From: Allacma fusca
Taxonomy: Eukaryota; Arthropoda; Collembola; Symphypleona; Sminthuridae
Length of the DNA: 64,000 bases
Assembly (NCBI GenBank): GCA_947179485.1
Contig: OX359250.1
Coordinates: forward strand, 47,589,450-47,653,449
Direction: 5' to 3'
Shown piece by piece: positions 48,101-58,045 of the stretch; the first letter of the stretch is position 1, and each line of letters opens with the position of its first letter. Both the position numbers and the translations under genes were made by a program. The notes under the pieces are model-generated. The model worked only from the letters and a program-made list of their open reading frames with translations. It made no database searches and was not told where the DNA came from.

Positions 48101-48302
48101 CCTATCTACTGGTAGGTAAACACTTACAATTATAAATATTTTTTCTGATTGGATGTGTTGTAGCTTAATAACTGAGAAATTTTGATTAGCCGCGACTTTA
48201 CTTATAAATCTAAATTTTTTATTGAATAACACTCCGATGCCTCCTGAAGCTCTCCCTTTACTTGCAGTTCTTACCGCCGGTACATGCATATAATTATAAT
48301 TG
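45152..48302 (-). pseudogene. LINE-1 ORF2, C-terminal 1050 codons (endonuclease, RT, zinc motif)
   Basis: The downstream and larger part of ORF2 covers most of an APE-type endonuclease: RASGGIGVLF, VAGGDFNCRTG, STIDLCTIS and NSDHFPI. Next is a reverse transcriptase with LITLYKKGDRNDPGNYRGIA, QAGFRKGRSCSDQ, VDYKRAFDSI, GVLQGEILSPLLFSLF and the catalytic box MCADDTVILA (bases 46343-46354 encode CADD). The C-terminus has a zinc motif CRICGSAKESWHHFLMKC. ORF2 nicks target DNA and copies LINE RNA into it. The first Tyr/Phe of the usual (Y/F)ADD box is Cys here. The frame is otherwise intact, so it was probably functional before X inserted. The first few codons of the longer open frame (48303-48328) belong to X. 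Confidence 0.9.
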
Positions 48303-48418
48303 TGGAAATCGAAGGAATATCGGCTCATTTCGTTCTAATTTTCGCTCGACAATCCATCGAAGAACACAGCAGTCCACGCAAATATTTTAACACACCCACC
48401 ATTACGAATTACATGAAG

Positions 48419-50594
48419 ACTTGTTCAAAATGTTTCTAGTCGTACACACAGCACCAATGTCAGGTCCCCCTGATCTTCATAAGGCGACAGACCTGACATT
48501 GTGACATGGGCTGCCCGGAGCTGTGGACATGACAAAATATCATGTCCGGTTCCAAAAATTTTAAGGGCAGCCATCCATAGGAAAACGGCAAGGGCTCCAT
48601 ATGCTGGCCTACATGGTCAGAGGCGTGCTGGTGTTGGTCATGGAAACATGTCCCCACCTGGCACTCTCCCCAAAAGGTATTGGAGGTGGACCAACAGAAA
48701 GACTTGGCTTTTATTTTTGTGCCACGATCCGACCAGCCCCTCCTGATACCCCTAAGGAGTTACGGCAACCAAGGGGCCAGTTTTTTGTCCCGTGGACAAG
48801 AAGGGTGGATCTAAAGTCAATAGTTGCCACAAGAGCCCTTAGGGTGAGAACGGGCAAGCAAAGCGAAAACAATTCGCACACCATAGAGATGCAAAAACGC
48901 ATAAGCCCCTCCCAAGTCCCCTAGGGAGACCCGGCAAGCAAGGGGAAGATAAGGGCTTAAAGCCCATGCATTGGGGACGTGGAAACACGTCCCAACACTC
49001 ACGGTAGCTTTTTGCTCGTTGGAGTTATATTTGGAAACATTTTTGGTAGATTTTATCTCAATGAGTATGATGAGCATAGAAACTACACAAATGGGACAAA
49101 ACATTGCACTTTTGTCCCACAGGAACAAAAACAAGTTTAAAGGAACTTGTTCAAAATGTTTCTAGTCGTACACACAGCACCAATGTCAGGTCCCCCTGAT
49201 CTTCATAAGGCGACAGACCTGACATTGTGACATGGACTGCCCGGAGCTGTGGACATGACAAAATATCATGTCCGGTTCCAAAAATTTTAAGGGCAGCCAT
49301 CCATAGGAAAACGGCAAGGGCTCCATATGCTGGCCTACATGGTCAGAGGCGTGCTGGTGTTGGTCATGGAAACATGTCCCCACCTGGCACTCTCCCCAAA
49401 AGGTATTGGAGGTGGACCAACAGAAAGACTTGGCTTTTATTTTTGTGCCACGATCCGACCAGCCCCTCCTGATACCCCTAAGGAGTTACGGCAACCAAGG
49501 GGCCAGTTTTTTGTCCCGTGGACAAGAAGGGTGGATCTAAAGTCAATAGTTGCCACAAGAGCCCTTAGGGTGAGAACGGGCAAGCAAAGCGAAAACAATT
49601 CGCACACCATAGAGATGCGAAAACGCATAAGCCCCTCCCAAGTCCCCAAGGGAGACCCGGCAAGCAAGGGGAAGATAAGGGCTTAAAGCCCATGCATTGG
49701 GGACGTGGAAACACGTCCCAACACTCACGGTAGCTTTTTGCTCGTCGGAGTTATTTTTGGAAACATTTTTGGTAGATTTTATCTCAATGAGTATGATGAG
49801 CATAGAAACTACACAAATGGGACAAAACATTGCACTTTTGTCCCACAGGAACAAAAACAAGTTCAAAGGAACTTGTTCAAAATGTTTCTAGTCGTACACA
49901 CAGCACCAATGTCAGGTCCCCCTGATCTTCATAAGGCGACAGACCTGACATTGTGACATGGACTGCCCGGAGCTGTGGACATGACAAAATATCATGTCCG
50001 GTTCCAAAAATTTTAAGGGCAGCCATCCATAGGAAAACGGCAAGGGCTCCATATGCTGGCCTACATGGTCAGAGGCGTGCTGGTGTTGGTCATGGAAACA
50101 TGTCCCCACCTGGCACTCTCCCCAAAAGGTATTGGAGGTGGACCAACAGAAAGACTTGGCTTTTATTTTTGTGCCACGATCCGACCAGCCCCTCCTGATA
50201 CCCCTAAGGAGTTACGGCAACCAAGGGGCCAGTTTTTTGTCCCGTGGACAAGAAGGGTGGATCTAAAGTCAATAGTTGCCACAAGAGCCCTTAGGGTGAG
50301 AACGGGCAAGCAAAGCGAAAACAATTCGCACACCATAGAGATGCGAAAACGCATAAGCCCCTCCCAAGTCCCCTAGGGAGACCCGGCAAGCAAGGGGAAG
50401 ATAAGGGCTTAAAGCCCATGCATTGGGGACGTGGAAACACGTCCCAACACTCACGGTAGCTTTTGCTCGTTGGAGTTATTTTTGAAACATTTTTGGTAGA
50501 TTTTATCTCAATGAGTATGATGAGCATAGAAACTACACAAATGGGACAAAACATTGCACTTTTGTCCCACAGGAACAAAAACAAGTTCAAAGGA
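48419..50594. repeat. Left arm of X: three tandem 726-bp hairpin-rich units
   Basis: Units start at 48419, 49145 and 49871 with ACTTGTTCAAAATGTTTCTA (the third is 724 bp). They are almost identical. Each contains several short palindromes: CAATGTCAGGTC...GACCTGACATTG (48454-48502), GGACATGACAAAATATCATGTCC (48525-48547), GGGCTTAAAGCCC (48953-48965) and GGGACGTGGAAACACGTCCC (48974-48993). Open frames of 81-107 codons recur in each unit on both strands but look like by-products of the repeat. Confidence 0.95.
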
Positions 50595-50599
50595 ACATG

Positions 50600-50930
50600 T
50601 TCAAAATGTTTCTAGTAGTCCCCAAAGCATTGTATCAGGTTTATTCTCTTATGTCCTCTCCTCTTGTTGTTACCTTTCATTCAATCCATTCTACGCGTAC
50701 CTGGCTTCGACGCCGTTGTATATATTTTAACTTATGGCTTTGAGTTGGCTCTCATTAGATGATGAGCACAGAAACTATGTAATATTGGCTTTGTAAATCT
50801 TCCTGTTTTATATAATACAATAAACGTTATTGAGCATTTAAAAAAGTTTCACACATGTGACACTTGAAACTACAACTTGAACTTTATTAAGTGCAGACCA
50901 AAGGATAATAAATAGTAGAAATATTTAATA
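50600..50930. other. Inner spacer of X, 3' of the transposase-like gene
   Basis: This lies between the last left-arm unit and the gene's stop codon. The part from 50711 recurs at 52777. No ORF. Confidence 0.5.
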
Positions 50931-52576
50931 AATTCATTGCTTTTCAAGAACAAATTTGGTGAGCTCATCATAGAAGTTGTATTTCTTTTGATCCGGAATT
51001 TTTTCCATCAAATCCCGAAGATCCTTCCCCTTGTCACGATTTATTTGAAGTTTTGACGTGTAGGAAGCTGGAAATTTGCGAAGTCGTGCAAATCCAAATT
51101 TGTTTTTTACAGTCAGGTTGAATTTTTGCCATTCAGTCGAATTATGGAATGATTTTGCAAACAATATATTCGGGTGTTCAGATTCGTATTTAAAGCAATG
51201 ATATCGAGTGACCTGTAACTGCTTAGGAAGGCACACATAATCGGGAAGCACATTAAATTTAAAAGTCCGATCGAATCATTTTTTGGATTTTGAAGGGATT
51301 GTTAATCCTAGCAGCTGAAACTACATCTAAAATATCGTCTGGCACAATTGGATTCATCTGGACAAATTTTTTTTCAATCAAACCAAAATCACGGTCACAA
51401 CTCATCCAAGAATGACCGGTGATAAATAGCTTTTGTTCCGCTTTTGTAAACATTTTGTGATCGACCAAATATTTGAGAAACAACAGCAGGTAACAGTTGT
51501 TAAACTGTCCAACAAACCGATCAGACCAAAGAATTAGATGCCGAGTTTCACCAGCTTTCAGGGGACTGAAATGATCTTTCAAGTATTTGTAAAGACAGCT
51601 GAGTACGTCTTTAGACGTGTGCTCTGCAACGGTTTCATCCCACAGGTACATACTGGCTTCTTCGCGACCCGTTTCATGTATCCCCAAATTAACGTGCTGA
51701 GTTTCCTCTTGAAATAAGCGGAACTGCAGGAAAGCCGTGGAACAAAGAGAACCTGGAGCAAGCAATGACAAAAATACAGTACTGTTGAGTTGTTAAATAA
51801 ATAGTAATTTCTTTATACAAATTTTATACTTTTTGCATGTCCGCAGTTAAAGATACAATTTGCGGATCTGTGCTTAGTCCATCTAGCTTATGCATTTTCC
51901 GTGCGTCATTCGAAGCTTCGCGGTGAAACTCAAGTGCTTGTTTTAAATTCGAAATGTCACTGCTAACTGTGAACGGCTGATCATAGCCTTTTGTGCGTCG
52001 CAAAATTACACGTATCTTTACGCGGAAGTCCGAATCGTAAATCGTACTGAGTCTTAAATATTTGACTATATGCATCATACTTGCAGACTCGTTCATTATT
52101 TTGAACTTGGATTTCATTGAAGAGAGAACATTTTTGAAATACTAAGCTCGTCGTCCAAATACCTTCGTTCACCGTTTGTATCACCCCGACAGTAATGCGA
52201 AACTTGAGTTGGAAAGGATTCAATATGAGCTCGGATTTTCGCTTTAAATTCTTCAGAGATAATACCAGGATGGACACCGCAAGTTTTTCCACGCCCGTCA
52301 TCGTATGTCATATTTCCATTCTCCATCTTTTCTACTATTGTACGCAGGCGACGCTCAGTGACTTTAAATGTGTCCAATAATACCTTCCTGCACACATTAT
52401 GCCTCCTTCCATGCAACTTCAAAGAATACCTACATTTACGATCGTAAAAAAAAACTATACCGGTCCATGGGGCAGGAAATTCTCGCTTAAGTATATATAT
52501 ATATATATCAATATGTTTTATACCTATATGTGTGTTTCTTAACTTTCTAGCATGATCAGCGTCCACCTTTCTGTAC
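50711..52576 (-). pseudogene. Duplicate contig end carrying most of the X transposase-like gene
   Basis: This 1866-bp block is the same as 52777-54649 apart from about ten scattered one-base indels, mostly in homopolymers (for example ATTAAATTTAAAAG here against ATTAAAATTTAAAAAG there). Its coding frames are split at 51254 and near 51980. One segment (52114-52500) reads through where the other copy is broken near 54525. The block ends exactly at the N gap. I read it as a second assembly of the same locus rather than a second gene. Domain content is described under the right-hand copy. Confidence 0.75.
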
Positions 52577-52776
52577 NNNNNNNNNNNNNNNNNNNNNNNN
52601 NNNNNNNNNNNNNNNNNNNNNNNNNNNNNNNNNNNNNNNNNNNNNNNNNNNNNNNNNNNNNNNNNNNNNNNNNNNNNNNNNNNNNNNNNNNNNNNNNNNN
52701 NNNNNNNNNNNNNNNNNNNNNNNNNNNNNNNNNNNNNNNNNNNNNNNNNNNNNNNNNNNNNNNNNNNNNNNNNNNN
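52577..52776. other. Assembly gap of 200 N
   Basis: Exactly 200 Ns, a conventional placeholder length. The sequences on both sides overlap each other by about 1.87 kb. Confidence 0.98.
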
Positions 52777-52999
52777 CGCCGTTGTATATATTTTAACTTA
52801 TGGCTTTGAGTTGGCTCTCATTAGATGATGAGCACAGAAACTATGTAATATTGGCTTTGTAAATCTTCCTGTTTTATATAATACAATAAACGTTATTGAG
52901 CATTTAAAAAAGTTTCACACATGTGACACTTGAAACTACAACTTGAACTTTATTAAGTGCAGACCAAAGGATAATAAATAGTAGAAATATTTAATAAAT

Positions 53000-55069
53000 T
53001 CATTGCTTTTCAAGAACAAATTTGGTGAGCTCATCATAGAAGTTGTATTTCTTTTGATCCGGAATTTTTTCCATCAAATCCCGAAGATCCTTCCCCTTGT
53101 CACGATTTATTTGAAGTTTTGACGTGTAGGAAGCTGGAAATTTGCGAAGTCGTGCAAATCCAAATTTGTTTTTTACAGTCAGGTTGAATTTTTGCCATTC
53201 AGTCGAATTATGGAATGATTTTGCAAACAATATATTCGGGTGTTCAGATTCGTATTTAAAGCAATGATATCGAGTGACCTGTAACTGCTTAGGAAGGCAC
53301 ACATAATCGGGAAGCACATTAAAATTTAAAAAGTCCGATCGAATCATTTTTTGGATTTTGAAGGGATTGTTAATCCTAGCAGCTGAAACTACATCTAAAA
53401 TATCGTCTGGCACAATTGGATTCATCTGGACAAATTTTTTTTCAATCAAACCAAAATCACGGTCACAACTCATCCAAGAATGACCGGTGATAAATAGCTT
53501 TTGTTCCGCTTTTGTAAACATTTTGTGATCGACCAAATATTTGAGAAACAACAGCAGGTAACAGTTGTTAAACTGTCCAACAAACCGATCAGACCAAAGA
53601 ATTAGATGCCGAGTTTCACCAGCTTTCAGGGGACTGAAATGATCTTTCAAGTATTTGTAAAGACAGCTGAGTACGTCTTTAGACGTGTGCTCTGCAACGG
53701 TTTCATCCCACAGGTACATACTGGCTTCTTCGCGACCCGTTTCATGTATCCCCAAATTAAACGTGCTGAGTTTCCTCTTGAAATAAGCGGAACTGCAGGA
53801 AAGCCGTGGAACAAAGAGAACCTGGAGCAAGCAATGACAAAAATACAGTACTGTTGAGTTGTTAAATAAATAGTAATTTCTTTATACAAATTTTATACTT
53901 TTTGCATGTCCGCAGTTAAAGATACAATTTGCGGATCTGTGCTTAGTCCATCTAGCTTATGCATTTTCCGTGCGTCATTCGAAGCTTCGCGGTGAAACTC
54001 AAGTGCTTGTTTTAAATTCGAAATGTCACTGCTAACTGTTGAACGGCTGATCATAGCCTTTTGTGCGTCGCAAAAATTACACGTATCTTTACGCGGAAGT
54101 CCGAATCGTAAATCGTACTGAGTCTTAAATATTTGACTATATGCATCATACTTGCAGACTCGTTCATTATTTTGAACTTGGATTTCATTGAAGAGAGAAC
54201 ATTTTTGAAATACTAAGCTCGTCGTCCAAATACCTTCGTTCACCGTTTGTATCACCCCGACAGTAATGCGAAACTTGAGTTGGAAAGGATTCAATATGAG
54301 CTCGGATTTTCGCTTTAAATTCTTCAGAGATAATACCAGGATGGACACCGCAAGTTTTTCCACGCCCGTCATCGTATGTCATATTTCCATTCTCCATCTT
54401 TTCTACTATTGTACGCAGGCGACGCTCAGTGACTTTAAATGTGTCCAATAATACCTTCCTGCACACATTATGCCTCCTTCCATGCAACTTCAAAGAATAC
54501 CTACATTTACGATCGTAAAAAATAAACTATACCGGTCCATGGGGCAGGAAATTCTCGCTTAAGTATATATATATATATATCAATATGTTTTATACCTATA
54601 TGTGTGTTTCTTAAACTTTCTAGCATGATCAGCGTCCACCTTTCTGTACTGTACATCCCAAAACACAATACACTCAGATAATATTTGATTTTGTCGGTCC
54701 GCTTCAACTCCGCGAAACGATAAATAAAGACCTGTATAATTATTTACTGAAAGGTTACATCCAGACTTCTTGCAACGACACTTCTTTTTCTAGCAAATTA
54801 TAAAAGCATTTTAAGAATGTTAGTTCAACAGAAAAAATGAGACGTTAGTGTGATTTTTTAAATAACAACATCAATACCCCATCCGGTGGAATCAATGCAG
54901 CAACTAATGTACCAGCTTTTCTCCCTTTCAAAATTTTATATGAAAGTCCTTTGTCCTTTTTGATTTTCTTAGCTCTATCTTTCCAATTCAAAGGATTTAC
55001 CTGTCGTCGTTTGCCTTTGTTTAAATTGGATAAATCTGCCTGCGAAACTAGTACTGCTCGGTTAGCCAT
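53000..55069 (-). CDS. Transposase-like protein of element X (DUF7869-type, RNase-H-like)
   Basis: A multi-exon gene on the minus strand. Exon 1 runs 55069-54878 (basic N-terminus, KRRQVNPLNWKDRAKK, ends IPPDG). Intron 54790-54877 (GT...AG) leads in frame into a cysteine cluster KCRCKKSGC. A further short intron lies around 54510-54650, with edges not resolved. The next exon has HNVCRKVLLDTF, KTCGVHPG and HIESFPTQVSHYCRG, then KTQYDLRFGLPRKDTCNFC. Intron 53822-53898 (77 bp) then joins ADMQK to VLFVPRLSCSSAYFKRKL. The C-terminal part has MYLWDET, LILWSDRFVGQFNN and GHSWMSCDRDFGLIEKK. The spacing of these Asp/Glu residues fits a DDE/RNase-H fold. From memory this order matches arthropod proteins with the DUF7869 domain. 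Breaks: a stop near 54525 (absent from the duplicate block, so probably a sequencing error) and a frame change at about 54185 seen in both copies. Confidence 0.65.
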
Positions 55070-55308
55070 TTTAAAAAAGAGTCAATCCATACAAGTCATA
55101 ACTCATGATTTATAATCGTCGTTCAGTGCATCAAACACTACACTGTAATGTCCTGCTTGATTAGAAGTTAGCAACAGCAGTAGAAAAAAACTCGCACAAA
55201 AGTTTTTAAAAAATGAAACCGAAACAATAATAAAAAAATAAATACTGATGCCTTCATAGCTACAATTTACTTTATAAACAAATCAAATGTTACCATTGCG
55301 ACATCGTT

Positions 55309-56705
55309 TGTGTAGTTTATATGCTCATCATAATCATTGAGATAAAATCTACCAAAAATGTTTCCAAAAATAACTCCAACGAGCAAAAAGCTACCGTGAG
55401 TGTTGGGACGTGTTTCCACGTCCATAATGCATGGGCTTTAAGCCCTTATCTTCCCCTTGCTTGCCGGGTCTCCCTAGGGGACTTGGGAGGGGCTTATGCG
55501 TTTTCGCATCTCTATGGTGTGCGAATTGTTTTCGCTTTGCTTGCCCGTTCTCACCCTAAGGGCTCTTGTGGCAACTATTGACTTTAGATCCACCCTTCTT
55601 GTCCACGGGACAAAAAACTGGCCCCTTGGTTGCCGTAACTCCTTAGGGGTATCAGGAGGGGCTGGTCGGATCGTGGCACAAAAATAAAAGCCAAGTCTTT
55701 CTGTTGGTCCACCTCCAATACCTTTTGGGGAGAGTGCCAGGTGGGGACATGTTTCCATGACCAACACCAGCACGCCTCTGACCATGTAGGCCAGCATATG
55801 GAGCCCTTGCCGTTTTCCTATGGATGGCTGCCCTTAAAATTTTTGGAACCGGACATGATATTTTGTCATGTCCACAGCTCCGGGCAGCCCATGTCACAAT
55901 GTCAGGTCTGTCGCCTTATGAAGATCAGGGGGACCTGACATTGGTGCTGTGTGTACGACTAGAAACATTTTGAACAAGTTCCTTTAAACTTGTTTTTGTT
56001 CCTGTGGGACAAAAGTGCAATGTTTTGTCCCATTTGTGTAGTTTCTATGCTCATCATACTCATTGAGATAAAATCTACCAAAAATGTTTCCAAAAATAAC
56101 TCCAACGAGCAAAAAGCTACCGTGAGTGTTGGGACGTGTTTCCACGTCCCCAATGCATGGGCTTTAAGCCCTTATCTTCCCCTTGCTTGCCGGGTCTCCC
56201 TAGGGGACTTGGGAGGGGCTTATGCGTTTTCGCATCTCTATGGTGTGCGAATTGTTTTCGCTTTGCTTGCCCGTTCTCACCCTAAGGGCTCTTGTGGCAA
56301 CTATTGACTTTAGATCCACCCTTCTTGTCCACGGGACAAAAAACTGGCCCCTTGGTTGCCGTAACTCCTTAGGGGTATCAGGAGGGGCTGGTCGGATCGT
56401 GGCACAAAAATAAAAGCCAAGTCTTTCTGTTGGTCCACCTCCAATACCTTTTGGGGAGAGTGCCAGGTGGGGACATGTTTCCATGACCAACACCAGCACG
56501 CCTCTGACCATGTAGGCCAGCATATGGAGCCCTTGCCGTTTTCCTATGGATGGCTGCCCTTAAAATTTTTGGAACCGGACATGATATTTTGTCATGTCCA
56601 CAGCTCCGGGCAGTCCATGTCACAATGTCAGGTCTGTCGCCTTATGAAGATCAGGGGGACCTGACATTGGTGCTGTGTGTACGACTAGAAACATTTTGAA
56701 CAAGT
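55309..56705. repeat. Right arm of X: two 726-bp units in inverted orientation
   Basis: The outer unit (55980-56705) is full length. The inner unit (55309-55979) lacks about 55 bp at its inner end. Both are reverse complements of the left-arm units and nearly identical to them. The right arm has one unit fewer than the left, so unit number varies independently in the two arms. Confidence 0.95.
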
Positions 56706-56826
56706 CTTCATGTAATTCGTAATGGTGGGTGTGTTAAAATATTTGCATGGACTGCTGTGTTCTTCGATGGATTGTCGAGCGAAAATTAGAACGAAATGAG
56801 CCGATATTCCTTCGATTTCCACAATT

Positions 56827-57003
56827 ACTGTAATTACTACTTAGTACTAGCTCCTCGCATTCTACCCATGTTTCACTTATTCCTATTATATCCCATTTCT
56901 CTACCCACTTTCCCTCTTCCTTGTCTATATTATTTAAGTTATATAATCCATGAACATTCCAAAAAGCTATCTGCACCCCTGATTGTCTTGGACCGTTTTG
57001 CAC
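56827..57003 (-). pseudogene. LINE-1 ORF2, N-terminal 59 codons (endonuclease start)
   Basis: This contains the first APE-endonuclease blocks: VQIAFWNVHGL and KWDIIGISETW. It begins 54 bases downstream of the ORF1 stop and breaks off at the X insertion (after SSNYSN); the coding continues at 48302. The downstream codons of the apparent longer frame (to 56734) are X terminal sequence. Confidence 0.85.
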
Positions 57004-57057
57004 TTGTCTACGATTCGCATTTAGTTTTCTAATTTTGTTTGTGTATGAGCTCCTGTC

Positions 57058-57738
57058 CTATTTCACTCTGACAATGTTCACCCCATCACTTGTGTATTTT
57101 TCCCCGTCCGCTATGATTAACGTCGGTGTGATAAATTTTGCTGATTTCCCTGGATTTCCTGCTTTAAAACGCTTCAGCTCTATATATAGCAGCTTGTTGA
57201 TACGTGCATCTTTCCTTGTGAGAGCCCTATTTATATAGACCTTCGGATGTTTGTCCTTCATGGCTGACTTTTTCTTCAAAATTGAGATCACATCAAAACG
57301 GTCCTTAACTTCCACTAAAAGCGGCTGAATGGCTGAATTCGCCTGTTTTCCTTTAGGAAATCTTCTGGCATCGTTTATTTGCACTGTGTCCAGTCCCATA
57401 GTTCCCTTAATTAGATTTTCTGCATCAGCTGTAGGAGTTTTGTCAACTGGCCATCCATATACAAGTATTGAATTTTGCAACTCTTTCCGCTCCAATCTGT
57501 CTATTGTCAGTTGCTGTCTTTCGATTGTCCCTTCTAGGTAGTACATTCTGTTTTCTACATCTGCAACTTTCGTTTCAAGCGCTGACACTTTCAAGTTGTA
57601 GTTGTCAATTGACTGCTTTAGTGGGTCAATTTTCAGATCTATTTGCTGCATGAGTGCCACTCCCAGTCCTTGGAGATCCTTTACATGACTAAAGTCGTAG
57701 CCTGCCATCATTTCTTGCACTTTGACCTGCGTATACAA
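57058..57738 (-). CDS. LINE-1 ORF1 protein
   Basis: A 226-codon intact ORF upstream of ORF2. Residues of about 30-90 form a predicted coiled coil (LKQSIDNYNLKVSALETKV, MYYLEGTIERQQLTIDRLER). An RRM-like part follows (NSILVYGWPVDKTP... ARRFPKGK... PLLVEVKDRFDVISILKKK) and a basic C-terminal domain (KVYINRALTRKDARINKLLY). This layout is that of L1/CR1-type ORF1 proteins, which trimerise and coat LINE RNA. No gag-type zinc knuckle is present. Confidence 0.85.
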   Translation of the reverse strand: MYTQVKVQEMMAGYDFSHVKDLQGLGVALMQQIDLKIDPLKQSIDNYNLKVSALETKVADVENRMYYLEGTIERQQLTIDRLERKELQNSILVYGWPVDKTPTADAENLIKGTMGLDTVQINDARRFPKGKQANSAIQPLLVEVKDRFDVISILKKKSAMKDKHPKVYINRALTRKDARINKLLYIELKRFKAGNPGKSAKFITPTLIIADGEKYTSDGVNIVRVK

Positions 57739-58045
57739 GAGTCAGAAGGTGCTAGTATCTTACGGTAACATGTAAAAAAACAGCTGGCAGAATAGCAGTG
57801 CACGGCCCCGTATACTGACTTAAAATTAAACTTAGCTGATTTGCTGTTTAGATCTCCCTCCTTGGTTTGTAATTCTCCAGTATAAGAGTACATATATGGC
57901 CGCGTGCTTCACTTTCTGCTTCGCCCTTTCGTTCCAGTCAATTTCCCGGTTTCTTCCCCTTTACTTCAATTTTCGATCTCTCCTTTACACTACCACTTTC
58001 ACTCCACAATTTTATCCCTCTTTTATTCGTTGCGGGTAGAGAAAA

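Larger units (their letters stand above)
48303..56822 (-). mobile_element. Element X: DDE-type transposon with long tandem-repeat inverted arms
   Basis: X inserted in LINE-1 ORF2 and is flanked by AATT (48299-48302 and 56823-56826). Removing X plus one AATT makes the ORF2 frame continuous, which supports a 4-bp duplication. Both ends begin GTGGAAATCGAAGGAATATC, followed by about 116 bp of unique inverted sequence (48303-48418, 56706-56822). Inside come 726-bp units: three on the left, one full and one truncated on the right, in inverted orientation. The core (about 50600-55300) holds one intron-containing gene on the minus strand, duplicated around an assembly gap. After allowing for that, the true length is nearer 6.4 kb. 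A 4-bp duplication is known for Sola elements among others; the superfamily is not settled. Confidence 0.8.
45058..58020 (-). mobile_element. LINE-1: non-LTR retrotransposon with ORF1 and ORF2, split by X
   Basis: On the minus strand the order is a 5' UTR (about 57739-58020), ORF1 (57058-57738), and ORF2 beginning at about 57003. ORF2 is interrupted by transposon X at 48303-56822 and ends at 45152. A (TACA)n-like tail lies at about 45058-45081. Removing X and one AATT copy restores an open ORF2 frame. The 5' boundary lies where LINE-2's coding end begins (about 58046) and is approximate. Confidence 0.85.

Noticed and set aside
48501-50376. Recurring 81- and 107-codon ORFs in the 726-bp units, on both strands
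   Set aside because: They repeat because the DNA unit repeats, occur on both strands at once and show no known motif or codon pattern.
50711-54649. Two tandem transposase genes in element X
   Set aside because: The copies abut the N gap on both sides and differ by homopolymer indels; unmerged contig ends explain this better.
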